This document shows, piece after piece, positions 1 to 7,330 of a DNA stretch of 63,224 nt. How positions within the stretch are numbered: position 1 is the first letter of the stretch; every line of letters starts with the position of its first letter. The position numbers were made by a program, and so were the translations under genes. Source of the DNA: an uncultured Lachnospiraceae bacterium. GTDB lineage: Bacteria; Bacillota; Clostridia; Lachnospirales; Lachnospiraceae. The stretch spans positions 1 through 63,224 of the forward strand of contig CALWGV010000049.1 in NCBI GenBank assembly GCA_944380185.1. The letters run 5' to 3'. Under the pieces are notes generated by a model. It searched no databases and was not told the DNA's origin. It was given only the letters and a program-made list of their open reading frames with translations.

Positions 1-324
1 CTGTGCAGAAGCCAGGTATTCCACCGAACCGATGAAGGCTTCTTCCCCGGTGCCGTATGCCAGGTTGTGCTGGATATAGTTTTCATCCAGAAGAGCGCGG
101 GCTGTTTCCGTGTCGCCGGAAGCAAAGGTACCGATTAAGGCCAGGGCCTTTTCTATGTTGGTCTGCTCCTCCTGCTCAGCCGCAGGCGTCTCCGGTTCGG
201 AAGGGGTCTCGGTCCCGGATACGGTGGGAGACGCGGCGGATGTCTCGGCGCTGCTGCTGGAGCAGGCTGCCAAAATACCGGTCAACAGGGCTAAAGATAA
301 AATTGCGGCAATGATTTTTTTCAT
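1..324 (-). CDS. SnoaL-like lipoprotein, 3' end beyond window
   Basis: The first 108 residues of a secreted lipoprotein are visible; the rest lies beyond base 1. The N-terminus is a lysine start, a hydrophobic run and a lipobox (LAAC) at about residue 20, followed by a Ser/Thr/Glu/Pro-rich linker to about residue 55. The visible globular part (an ALxLIGTFASGD-type helix, then ENYIQHN) resembles the start of SnoaL/NTF2-like domains, which often bind small hydrophobic ligands. The role is unknown. A strong AGGAGG site precedes the ATG. Its promoter region carries a dyad shared almost exactly with the leader of the HxlR-family gene at 4659, which hints at common control. Confidence 0.7.
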   Translation of the reverse strand, partial: MKKIIAAILSLALLTGILAACSSSSAETSAASPTVSGTETPSEPETPAAEQEEQTNIEKALALIGTFASGDTETARALLDENYIQHNLAYGTGEEAFIGSVEYLASAQ

Positions 325-403
325 CGTGTAATCCTCCTAATTTTTTTCAGCTATCACATTTCGCAGAACCTTGGAGCGGCCGTTCCCCTCAGCTCTTGCC
401 CTT

Positions 404-432
404 ATTATATGCGGGAAAGTTTCTATCGTAAA
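404..432 (-). promoter_or_regulatory. Promoter of the SnoaL-like lipoprotein gene
   Basis: On the minus strand a TATAAT -10 box (404-409) lies 17 bases after a weaker -35 TTTACG (427-432). The shared 30-bp dyad (447-476) sits just upstream of the -35, where an activator would bind. Confidence 0.55.
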
Positions 433-446
433 GTAAGCACTTTATT

Positions 447-476
447 GTGCTGTAGTTACCAAACAGAAACTATTGT
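447..476. promoter_or_regulatory. Putative HxlR-type operator, copy 1
   Basis: This 30-bp element matches 4562-4591 at 28 of 30 positions. Its core is an imperfect inverted repeat, TAGTT(N)C ... AAACTA, with half sites at 453-457 and 468-472. It lies upstream of the SnoaL-like lipoprotein promoter. Because the second copy lies before an HxlR-family regulator, the simplest reading is an operator of that regulator. This is inference. Confidence 0.5.
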
Positions 477-503
477 GCGGCTGTCCGAATTCGGAGGCTT
501 TCG

Positions 504-1758
504 CTACTCAATATTTGCCGCGAACAGGAATCCATCCTGGGTGGCTTCTTTTACCTTGCCCACACGGCTGCAGTCGCCGATTATATAGGTTTCCGGTACG
601 ATTCCATAGAAGGACTGCGCCAGTTCCGAATTAGACTTCATACCGGCTGCAAGAATAATCCGGTCAACGGGCAGAAAGACCTCCGTTCCGTCGGCGCATA
701 CCGCCTTGACCCCTTCTTCCGTGATTTCGGTGCACCGCGTATTGGTCATGGCCCGCAGCGACCGGCAGCTGTCCATCCGTTCCTTCAGGGCCACCTGGTA
801 AAGGGTATTGGCAAGGGAATTCAGGGTTCCTGTCATTTCGACGATCGTAACCTCCCGGCCCATTTCCGCCAGGTCAATTCCCAGCTCGCAGCCGATGGTG
901 CCGCCGCCGACGACAAGAACCCTCTTTTTCACCCTGGCCTCTTCTCCCACAGGGAACTGTTCCTCCTTGTTCGCACGGGGATTAACCGAGCAGCCGAAAT
1001 TTTTGAAGCCGGAAGCCACGCCGAAGCAATAAAGGCAGCGCAGACAGGGACGGATATCCTCCGGTCGTCCGGCGTAAGCTTTTTTGACCCAGTCCGGGTC
1101 GGCAAGCAGGCTTCTGCCCAGCCATACGGCGTCGGCATAGCCGTCCCGCACCACCGTTTCCGCTTCGTCCGGCGTCATAATCGCCCCGACAACGGTAACG
1201 GGAATGTCAACATGTTCCTTCACATACCTGGAAAGTGCAATATTCGTCATGTGCTTGTCGATGGCATGGGTGGCCATATGGATATTCCCCTCAAAGACGA
1301 TATCCGCGCCGGCGGAAATATTCACCATGTCCACCAGATGCTCCTCGCTCATATCCTTCAGGAAACGAGCGACTTCCTCAATCTCCTGTCCAGGGCCGAT
1401 CCAGTCCTTTCCATTGATACGCATATCAATGGGGAAGTCCTTTCCCACCGCACGGCGGATGGACTGCAGGATCATCCGAGGAAATTTTATGCGGTTTTCG
1501 TAGCTGCCGCCAGAACTCCAGCTTTTCCTTGGTCTTAAGCAGGTTTTCCGTCGCGTAGGCGTTGACGCTGTGGGGCCAGATGCGCCCATTGGCGTCGTCG
1601 GTTACGAAACCGTCCCCCAGAACAATCAAAGAAACGCCGCTGGCGGCCTTTTCCCTGGATACATGGACGTCGATGGGGGCGGCAATCAGACGATTGCGCA
1701 GCATAACAGAACCCACCTTCAGCGGCTTAAAAAGATGCGGGTATCTCAATTCTGACAT
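504..1758 (-). pseudogene. Decayed old-yellow-enzyme/FAD-NADH oxidoreductase (BaiCD/2,4-dienoyl-CoA reductase type)
   Basis: The 5' part (start ATG at 1758, good AAAGGAG site) reads MSELRYPHLFKPLKVG...NRLIAAPI, the start of the FMN barrel of old-yellow-enzyme reductases. The frame then changes near 1505, and the second frame picks up at the conserved GGSYENR motif. About 100 barrel residues normally found between these points are absent. Later the Cys cluster (CLRCLYC...C) is present, but VLVVGGG of the first Rossmann fold runs directly into TIGCELGIDLAEMG of the second. The segment between the two glycine-rich motifs, usually over 100 residues, is therefore also lost. Intact relatives have about 640-670 residues; here about 415 codons remain in two frames. 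It lies downstream of the ACGX-type locus, 26 bases after the PNPOx-ferredoxin gene. Confidence 0.75.
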
Positions 1759-1784
1759 GGTTCTTTCTCCTTTCTTTGCGGTTT

Positions 1785-2399
1785 CTATGACCTGCGTTCA
1801 ATGGCGGAAACCGGGCAGTTTTCATAGCAGTTCCCGCAGTGCAGGCAGTGCTCCTGGCGGATTATGCTGGGGCTTCCCTTTTCAATTGCCCTCTGCGGGC
1901 AGAGGCCGACGCATTTCCCGCAGCTGATGCAGGCGTCGGTAATCCGATAGCCCTTGGGCACGGCCCTTCCGTTTCCGACCGTATAGGTTTCCCGAAAGAT
2001 GGGATTTACGCCGAGATGGAAATATTCGATGGTCATATCCCTTATACGGAAAATTATGCCGATGCTGCGGGTGTTTCCGGGATAAACGTTGGCCAGATAA
2101 GGCTGTTCTTCAAAAATCAAATCCCTCCACTTATCCTGCTCCTCCTCCGGCGCCGGCTCGACCTTTCCCGTCAGGCGGATCATTTCCTTATACATCGTAT
2201 AGCCGAGCACCTGCACCTTCCCCGTGTCCAAAAGCTCCCGGCAAAAATCCTTCCCCCTCGCCGTAAAAAAGTATATAGCATCCTCCTCATAGTGAATGGC
2301 GCTGATATTGCGCACCTGGGGATTTCCCTCCCTGTCAACGGTGGCAAAGGCCAAAACGCCCACATAGCCCAGTTTTTTCAGACAAGTCTGCGCATCCAT
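1785..2399 (-). CDS. PNPOx-like flavin-binding protein with C-terminal 2[4Fe-4S] ferredoxin domain
   Basis: This 204-residue protein starts at the ATG at 2399, directly after GGAGGTGAGAGAA; an upstream ATG in frame has no such site. Residues 1-130 form a split-barrel of the pyridoxamine-5'-phosphate oxidase type (LGYVGVLAFATVDREGNPQVR), a fold that binds FMN or F420. Residues from about 150 carry two CxxCxxCxxxC clusters (CISCGKCVGLCP and CLHCGNCYENCP), so it probably passes electrons between flavin and Fe-S. It starts 20 bases after the radical SAM gene stops, so they are likely co-transcribed. Supplying electrons to the radical SAM enzyme or reducing its product is a reasonable guess, not shown by sequence. 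Confidence 0.8.
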   Translation of the reverse strand: MDAQTCLKKLGYVGVLAFATVDREGNPQVRNISAIHYEEDAIYFFTARGKDFCRELLDTGKVQVLGYTMYKEMIRLTGKVEPAPEEEQDKWRDLIFEEQPYLANVYPGNTRSIGIIFRIRDMTIEYFHLGVNPIFRETYTVGNGRAVPKGYRITDACISCGKCVGLCPQRAIEKGSPSIIRQEHCLHCGNCYENCPVSAIERRS

Positions 2400-2419
2400 T
2401 TCTCTCACCTCCAAGTTTT

Positions 2420-3448
2420 TTAAGCTTTCCAGCATTCCGGATCCGGCGCATACATGCTGCCGTGAAAACCGGCGGCAACGGCAGGGCAGCCACGGCAGAA
2501 ACGCAGCAGCTCACATTTAGAACATTTTTCAAAGTTTTCGTAGACGCGATAACGGTCAAATTCCGGCCCGGTAAACAAATCGTACAGGTCGTCGCGCAGA
2601 GCATTTCCCACCTTGCTTTCCATGCGGCGGCAGACGTAAACCGCCTCGTCTGAAAGAACGGTAAGATGGCAGTTGCCGCAGTTGCAGCCCCCATAAACGT
2701 ATTCGTCGTCCGGGTAGGCTTTCGGATCAAAGAGGCCCTTTTCATAGAGAAACAGGGTCCACAGGTGATCCTTCAAATTAAAGGTCGTTTCACAGCCTTC
2801 GGCCTCATACTTCTGAAATTTCCGCCAGCACTCTTCCATCATCTCCCGATATTCTTCCGGAGAACAGCAGACATCCCGGTCCTCCTTCGACGGGCAGTAG
2901 CGGGCAAAGGCAAAGATATCCGCTTTGTTTTTTACCACCTCGTCCACCAGCTGCGGAATATCCCGCACATTCCACTTGGATATGGTGGTCATAATGGCCA
3001 CGTCAATACCTGCCTTTCGCAAAAGGGGAATGGCCGCCATCGTCTCGTCGTAGGAACCGGGCTGCTGCCGGATGCCGTCATGGGTCTCCCGCAGTCCATC
3101 CAGGGACAGCTGATACTTCCGGCAGCCGTATTCCTTCAGACGCAGGCAGACTTCCGATGTGAGATGAAAGGGATTGCCCATCAGGGTAAACTGGATTTGG
3201 GACAGTTTGAGAATTTTCATCAGCGTCCAAAACTGAGGATGCAGAATCGGGTCGCCTCCGGTAATATAAAAATAGGGAAGACGGCCCGCTTTTTCGCAGA
3301 ACGTCCTGCAGTTGTCCATCACCGTTACCATGTCCTCCAGGGCCATCTCCCTAAATTTCGCACGGCTGCCCAGCGCATAAATATAGCAATGCCTGCAGCG
3401 CTGGTCGCAAGCCTCCGTGATATGCCATTGAAACGCAAAATATTCCAT
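2420..3448 (-). CDS. Radical SAM/SPASM peptide maturase, ACGX-system type
   Basis: This 342-residue radical SAM enzyme has the CxxxCxxC cluster at Cys14, Cys18 and Cys21 and a GGDP-type SAM-binding segment (ITGGDPIL) near residue 66. Its C-terminal SPASM domain has many Cys (CNCGNC...CRRM...CSKCELLRFCRGCP), which would hold two auxiliary Fe-S clusters. Such proteins modify ribosomally made peptides. The gene directly follows a small open frame containing ACG-X repeats, which matches the family known as the ACGX system (recalled, not searched). The start ATG follows AAGGGAAGG. The modification chemistry, possibly a thioether at Cys, is inferred from SPASM relatives. Confidence 0.8.
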   Translation of the reverse strand: MEYFAFQWHITEACDQRCRHCYIYALGSRAKFREMALEDMVTVMDNCRTFCEKAGRLPYFYITGGDPILHPQFWTLMKILKLSQIQFTLMGNPFHLTSEVCLRLKEYGCRKYQLSLDGLRETHDGIRQQPGSYDETMAAIPLLRKAGIDVAIMTTISKWNVRDIPQLVDEVVKNKADIFAFARYCPSKEDRDVCCSPEEYREMMEECWRKFQKYEAEGCETTFNLKDHLWTLFLYEKGLFDPKAYPDDEYVYGGCNCGNCHLTVLSDEAVYVCRRMESKVGNALRDDLYDLFTGPEFDRYRVYENFEKCSKCELLRFCRGCPAVAAGFHGSMYAPDPECWKA

Positions 3449-3466
3449 TTTGATTTTCCTTCCCTT

Positions 3467-3588
3467 TTAAGCGGAAATATCCCCGCAGGCTTTTCCTCCG
3501 GCTTCTTGTCCCCGGCTCCGCAAGCAGCGCCGCAGGCCACAGCGGCCGTTTCCTCTTTTTCTTTGTGGAACAGATTCTTCAAAGACAT
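3467..3588 (-). CDS. ACGX-repeat precursor peptide (reading frame apparently shifted)
   Basis: A small gene starts at the ATG at 3588 behind a very strong AAAGGAGG site. It reads MSLKNLFHKEKEETAAV and then ACGA ACGA G, two ACG-X units typical of ACGX-type RiPP precursors. Read literally, the frame continues without a stop to 3325, through the ribosome binding site and about 120 bases of the radical SAM gene, which is unlikely for a precursor. In the neighbouring frame the end reads KACGDISA and stops at 3467-3469, just before the radical SAM binding site. A single missing base in the GGAAAAG run near 3490 would join the two into a peptide of about 40 residues with three ACG units. It may be a true mutation, a sequencing indel or, less likely, slippage. 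Confidence 0.65.
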
Positions 3589-3679
3589 TGTGTGATACCT
3601 CCTTTGCTTTTGTTCTTGTAAAATCTTTTATAAATGCAAGCGTGAGAGCTGCATCTATCAAGCTTATTTGATTGAAAAT

Positions 3680-3694
3680 GCGACATAATGTCGC
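3680..3694. promoter_or_regulatory. Perfect palindrome between divergent genes, putative TetR operator
   Basis: GCGACAT-A-ATGTCGC is a perfect 7+1+7 palindrome in the 196-base gap between the ACGX-type precursor and the tetR-family gene. On the plus strand it falls between a TTGAAA -35 (3673-3678) and a TATTAA -10 (3695-3700), spacing 16, that would drive the regulator. Binding there would repress the regulator and possibly the divergent peptide operon. Confidence 0.6.
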
Positions 3695-3784
3695 TATTAA
3701 TAAAAATAAATTCAAAACAAACATAAGCCGGATACAAACTGCTGCCGCCACGGCGGCATCCACTCACAGAAAGGAGCAGCACCG

Positions 3785-4372
3785 ATGCGAACCTACGACG
3801 CAGCCCGCAGCAAAACCAAAAGCGCCATTGTCCAGGCATTCTGGGAGCTATACCTGCTGAGAGATATTTCCAAGATTACCGTAAAGGATATCTCTGAGGC
3901 GGCCGGCATCCACAGAGCGACCTTCTATCTGTATTTCGACAGTGTGTACGCCGTATTGGATTCGATTAAATCCGAACAGCTCGAAAAGTTAAAAAAAGTA
4001 TGCTCTACCTATACCTCCAGTGAAAATGACTATGGAGATTTTCTCGCCGCCATGCGAAGCCTGTACGATGAAAACGAAACCTTTTTAGAGCCCCTTTTAT
4101 GCCGGCACCAGGGCCAGGAATTCGCCTCCGCGTATCGCCGGATCATGAAAGACAAGCTTCGCAGGGATATCGGATGGAAGCAATATCCCGAATCGTCAAG
4201 AGAGTATCTCTTGATCGATTCCATACTGAGCGGGATGATTGAAACCTTTATTTCCTGCCTCCGGACAAGAGCTATTCCCCTTGACTGCGCCTACCGAATT
4301 GCCTCCAAAAGCGTGGGAAGCGGGATTGCTCTTGCCATGGAGCAGGAGCTGGGCGTCATGATACTGCCCTGA
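3785..4372 (+). CDS. TetR/AcrR family transcriptional regulator
   Basis: This is a 195-residue protein of normal TetR length. Residues 8-55 are a TetR helix-turn-helix (AFWELYLLRDISKITVKDI, then IHRATFYLYFDSVYAVLD). The rest is an all-helical ligand domain with a C-terminal part like that of TetR_C proteins in Firmicutes. AAAGGAG lies nine bases before the ATG. It is divergent from the ACGX-type peptide/radical SAM operon with a perfect palindrome between them, so it is probably a local repressor of itself and that operon. The ligand is unknown. Confidence 0.85.
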   Translation: MRTYDAARSKTKSAIVQAFWELYLLRDISKITVKDISEAAGIHRATFYLYFDSVYAVLDSIKSEQLEKLKKVCSTYTSSENDYGDFLAAMRSLYDENETFLEPLLCRHQGQEFASAYRRIMKDKLRRDIGWKQYPESSREYLLIDSILSGMIETFISCLRTRAIPLDCAYRIASKSVGSGIALAMEQELGVMILP

Positions 4373-4494
4373 AATTGTCCAAAATTTTCCCGTTCTGTTT
4401 TCTCTATTTACAATGTTATTGGCTGGCAATGGAAAAAGCAATCTGCAATTTTCGTCAAAGTGTCGTATTTTGCTGCAGCGGACGGATTGCCTTC

Positions 4495-4523
4495 TTGACT
4501 TTATCTGGCTGCAGCCTTATACT
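4495..4523 (+). promoter_or_regulatory. Promoter of the HxlR-family gene
   Basis: TTGACT (4495-4500), a 17-base spacer and TATACT (4518-4523) make a near-consensus housekeeping promoter. Transcription would start near 4530, giving a leader of about 130 bases that contains the shared dyad and a direct repeat. Confidence 0.65.
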
Positions 4524-4561
4524 AATTCCGTAAGGTTCTTTTGTATAGCAGGCACACAAAA

Positions 4562-4591
4562 GTGCTGTAGTTGCCAAAAAGAAACTATTGT
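4562..4591. promoter_or_regulatory. Putative HxlR-type operator, copy 2
   Basis: This copy is 28/30 identical to 447-476, with the same TAGTT ... AAACTA dyad (4568-4587). It lies about 35 bases downstream of the predicted transcription start of the HxlR-family gene, where a bound protein could block elongation. The opposite placement at the lipoprotein promoter (upstream of -35) suggests different outcomes at the two sites. Confidence 0.5.
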
Positions 4592-4606
4592 ATGGGTGAA
4601 AGGTTG

Positions 4607-4636
4607 AATAAGCAAATGATTAAATAAGCAAATCAT
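4607..4636. repeat. Direct repeat in the HxlR leader
   Basis: AATAAGCAAATGAT (4607-4620) and AATAAGCAAATCAT (4623-4636) repeat with a 16-base period directly before the ribosome binding site. HxlR-type regulators are known to bind direct repeats, so this may be a second binding site. Chance AT-rich similarity is possible. Confidence 0.35.
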
Positions 4637-4658
4637 CAGATGAGTAGGAGGCGATAGG

Positions 4659-4994
4659 ATGACAACACAAACCGTGAAAAAAGATTTGCCGGCCTGTCCG
4701 GTAGAAACGACATTGACGCTTATCGGGGATAAATGGAAGGTTTTGATTTTGCGCGATCTGATGCCTGGGACAAAACGGTTCGGCGAGCTGAAGAAATCCA
4801 TCGGGACCGTGTCTCAAAAGGTGCTGACAGCGCAGCTGCGGGATATGGAAAATAACGGACTGCTTACGCGGACGGTATATGCCGAGGTCCCTCCGCGGGT
4901 AGAATATTCCCTGACGGATTTGGGAAAAAGCCTGAAGCCTATTTTAGATGCCATGTGGAACTGGGGAGAGGAGTATAAGGCGCAGAATTCATAA
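4659..4994 (+). CDS. HxlR family winged-helix regulator
   Basis: This is a 111-residue MarR-like winged-helix protein of the HxlR family. It has the family opening CPVE(T)TL..IGDKWK with Cys13, the recognition-helix region (GTVSQKVLTAQLRDMENNGLL), and the wing and dimer helix PRVEYSLTDLGKSLKPIL. In YodB-type relatives an N-terminal Cys senses quinones or electrophiles, and Cys13 is in the equivalent place, so redox sensing is plausible. GTAGGAGG precedes the ATG. Its last 181 bases overlap, antisense, the 3' part of the GNAT frame. No co-transcribed target is visible; the matching dyad points to the lipoprotein at 1-324. Confidence 0.85.
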   Translation: MTTQTVKKDLPACPVETTLTLIGDKWKVLILRDLMPGTKRFGELKKSIGTVSQKVLTAQLRDMENNGLLTRTVYAEVPPRVEYSLTDLGKSLKPILDAMWNWGEEYKAQNS

Positions 4995-5569
4995 ATCACA
5001 TCAACATCTGCGGTAAAATTCGGTGAACCTACCACCGTCTCACGATGGGAAAATATGCCGATGAACCGGGACGAAACAGGGCAATACAGAAAGCCGGAAA
5101 TGGATTCTATCTCCCTTTTGAACCCCGCCTTCAAATACGCCTTTTCGGCCCTTGGATTAAACGAATATACATCTAATTCCAAGCAGTGCAGACGCAGCCT
5201 TTCAAAAGCGAAGTCACGGGTAACCTCCACTGCCCATGTGCCGATCCCCTTTCCTCTTTCCGTTTTGTGATAAAGAGCAATTCGGAAATTTGCGCATCGC
5301 AAATCCCAATCTATTTCGTTGAGTACAGTTTCACCAATTATTTTCCCATCCGGCGCAATAATTAAAAACAGATATCTATCATCCGCCTCAAGTGATTGGA
5401 GAAAAAAAGACGTCACCTCTTCTTTTGTAAATTCTTTCTTGCTGCCGGTTAACCATGACACTTCCTGATCCAGGGGGCAGTAATTCTGTTCATAGTAATC
5501 TCCCGCATCTTCGGCCGCTGCCAGCCGAAGCACAAAACCGTCTTTCTCTCCTATAACATCTGGATTCAT
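4814..5569 (-). CDS. GNAT family N-acetyltransferase with abnormal C-terminal tail
   Basis: From the ATG at 5569 (preceded by AAAGGAATGGAGAG) the first 165 or so residues are a good GNAT fold of the RimJ/RimL type. They include the acetyl-CoA loop region KTERGKGIGTWAVEVTRDFAF and the closing NPRAEKAYLKAGFKREI. Such enzymes acetylate N-termini or small amines. After GFLYCPVS the sequence stops resembling the family, which normally ends within about 20 residues. Instead it runs 80 more residues, the last 60 being simply the antisense of the HxlR gene. The 3' end has therefore probably been lost or shifted by an insertion or rearrangement. Activity is uncertain. Confidence 0.6.
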   Translation of the reverse strand: MNPDVIGEKDGFVLRLAAAEDAGDYYEQNYCPLDQEVSWLTGSKKEFTKEEVTSFFLQSLEADDRYLFLIIAPDGKIIGETVLNEIDWDLRCANFRIALYHKTERGKGIGTWAVEVTRDFAFERLRLHCLELDVYSFNPRAEKAYLKAGFKREIESISGFLYCPVSSRFIGIFSHRETVVGSPNFTADVDVIYEFCALYSSPQFHMASKIGFRLFPKSVREYSTRGGTSAYTVRVSSPLFSISRSCAVSTF

Positions 5570-5618
5570 CTCTCCATTCCTTTCCGCCCAAATCAGCGGT
5601 AAATGGCAGCAATTACTC

Positions 5619-5645
5619 AAAAAAAAGCCCCGCATACGCGAGGCT
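5619..5645 (-). terminator. Terminator after tRNA-Ala
   Basis: On the minus strand, AGCCTCGC-GTAT-GCGGGGCT forms a hairpin followed by seven or more T. It ends the tRNA transcript eight bases past the tRNA and before the GNAT gene. Confidence 0.8.
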
Positions 5646-5652
5646 TCTTCTA

Positions 5653-5725
5653 TGGACCCGAAGGGATTCGAACCCTCGGTCTCTGCGTTGCGAACGCAGC
5701 GCTTTCCCAGCTAAGCTACGAGCCC
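5653..5725 (-). tRNA. tRNA-Ala (anticodon CGC)
   Basis: A full 73-base cloverleaf is visible on the minus strand. The acceptor stem is GGGCTCG/CGGGTCC with G-T wobbles, the D arm contains AGCTGGGA, the anticodon stem is CTGCG/CGCAG with loop TTCGCAA, and the T arm is GGGTTCGAATCCC. The anticodon at positions 34-36 is CGC, reading GCG (alanine). The discriminator is A and CCA is not encoded, so the CCA-adding enzyme encoded at 47148-48485 is needed. Confidence 0.9.
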
Positions 5726-5811
5726 AAGATATGCCGGAAACACACGAACTGCGCCCCGGCCTTTGTGACGAAACCGGCATAAAGAGGGGGGAACCGGTCT
5801 CGTACTGTTAG

Positions 5812-5840
5812 ATACTAGCACAAATGAAAAGGTTTGTCAA
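5812..5840 (-). promoter_or_regulatory. Promoter of tRNA-Ala
   Basis: TTGACA (5835-5840), a 17-base spacer and TAGTAT (5812-5817) on the minus strand, about 85 bases before the mature tRNA. Confidence 0.75.
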
Positions 5841-5928
5841 CAGTCAACACCTCGGGAATCGCGCCGGGATTACTTCCCTAAGCCGGCGGCAGCTGCCGCA
5901 TTTGCTTTTCCTTCTTCCTTTCATCTCA

Positions 5929-5957
5929 TCGACAATTCCCCTTCCCCGTGCTATAAT
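5929..5957 (+). promoter_or_regulatory. Promoter of the ClC gene
   Basis: TCGACA (5929-5934), 17 bases, then TATAAT (5952-5957), near-consensus and about 50 bases before the TTG start of the chloride channel gene. Confidence 0.7.
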
Positions 5958-6015
5958 ATAGCCGCACAAAAATAAGATGCCTGCACGGGCATAACGGGAA
6001 ATGAGGTGCTGATTC

Positions 6016-7329
6016 TTGCAGCAAAATAATTCTTCTTCGTCTGCATCCACAATGAATATTCGTCCCTTTCGCTATACGCTGCTGCTAAAAGGGATCCTGG
6101 CCGGAATCGCAGCCGGATTGACCGCCGTCTGCTTTCGGCTCATTTTAGGTCAGGCTGAACGGCTGCGCCAGACCATAGGTACATATATCGCGGCTCATCC
6201 ACAGGCTGTCCTTTTCTGGGTCCTGGCTCTGCTGATTTTGGCGGCTGCCGTAACCTTTCTCCTCCGCGCAGAACCCTATATCAGCGGGTCCGGCATCCCC
6301 CAGGTAGCCGGCGAAATGCAGGGCAAGCTCTCGCAGAGCTGGCTGAAAGTGCTGACCGCAAAATTCCTGGGAGGTATCCTCACCGTCGGCGCGGGACTTT
6401 CCCTGGGTCGGGAGGGCCCCTCCATCCAGATGGGCGCGGTGGCGGCCAAAGGTGTGTCCCGGCTGCTTCATTCCGAAAAGACAGAAGAAAAGCTGCTTAT
6501 GACCTGCGGAGCCAGCGCCGGTCTGGCCGCCGCCTTCAACGCGCCCCTGGCCGGCGTGCTCTTTTCTCTCGAAGAACTGCACAAAAGTTTTCGCACAGAG
6601 ATCGTTCTGCCTGCCATGGCGGCCTCCGTCACGGCCGACTTTATCTCCCGCTCGGTCTTTGGGCTGGAGCCTGTCTTTGCTTTTTCCGCGGCCGAAGCAC
6701 TGCCCCTGACAGATTATTGGATGATCCTGCTGCTGGGCATACTGTTGGGATTAGCCGGCGTACTGTACAATTTCTGCGTGCCGAAATTCCAGGACCTGTA
6801 TGCAAAAATCCCCTGTGCCTTTATCCGGACAGCCATTCCTTTTGTCCTGGCCGGTGTGCTCCTCCTCGTCTGCCCTTCCGTACTGGGCGGCGGCCATGAC
6901 CTGGTAGGACTGGTCTCCCATGACATGGCGCTGCAGGCGCTTCTGTTCCTTCTGATTATGAAGTTCCTTTTTTCCATGATCAGCTTCGGCTCCGGCGTTC
7001 CGGGCGGAATCTTCCTTCCGCTTTTGGTGTTGGGAGCCGTTACCGGCAGCTCCTTCAGCCGGGTCCTTTCTCTCTGCGGTATGGAAAATATTCTCCCGAC
7101 CTTTGTCATTCTCGGCATGGCCGGCATGTTCGCCTCCATTGTCCGCTCTCCGGTCACCGGCATTATCTTGATCAGCGAGATGACCGGCAGCTTTTCCTGC
7201 CTGCTGCCCATAATCCTCGTCTCTCTGACCGCCTATACCGTTGCCGATCTGGCAGGCGCCAAGCCGGTCTACGACATATTGCTGGAGAGACTTGTCCGAA
7301 AGGAAAACCAGAATAAACGGAGGCAATAA
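6016..7329 (+). CDS. ClC family chloride channel or H+/Cl- antiporter
   Basis: This 437-residue membrane protein has all ClC signatures in order: GSGIPQ near residue 93, GREGPSIQMG near 130 (with the gating Glu), AAFNAPLAGVLFSLEEL near 176, and GSGVPGGIFLPLLVLGA near 320. These loops form the anion selectivity filter; about ten hydrophobic helices surround them. There is no C-terminal CBS or TrkA_C domain, so it is the short form. Translation appears to start at TTG (6016) because GAGGTG is well spaced before it, while the later ATG at 6052 has no such site. The uracil-DNA glycosylase gene begins one base after its stop. Confidence 0.93.
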   Translation: MQQNNSSSSASTMNIRPFRYTLLLKGILAGIAAGLTAVCFRLILGQAERLRQTIGTYIAAHPQAVLFWVLALLILAAAVTFLLRAEPYISGSGIPQVAGEMQGKLSQSWLKVLTAKFLGGILTVGAGLSLGREGPSIQMGAVAAKGVSRLLHSEKTEEKLLMTCGASAGLAAAFNAPLAGVLFSLEELHKSFRTEIVLPAMAASVTADFISRSVFGLEPVFAFSAAEALPLTDYWMILLLGILLGLAGVLYNFCVPKFQDLYAKIPCAFIRTAIPFVLAGVLLLVCPSVLGGGHDLVGLVSHDMALQALLFLLIMKFLFSMISFGSGVPGGIFLPLLVLGAVTGSSFSRVLSLCGMENILPTFVILGMAGMFASIVRSPVTGIILISEMTGSFSCLLPIILVSLTAYTVADLAGAKPVYDILLERLVRKENQNKRRQ

Positions 7330-7330
7330 G

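Noticed and set aside
3484-3500. Programmed -1 frameshift in the ACGX-type precursor
   Set aside because: The codons GAG GAA AAG do not form a canonical X XXY YYZ slip site, so a simple indel is preferred. It is not excluded.
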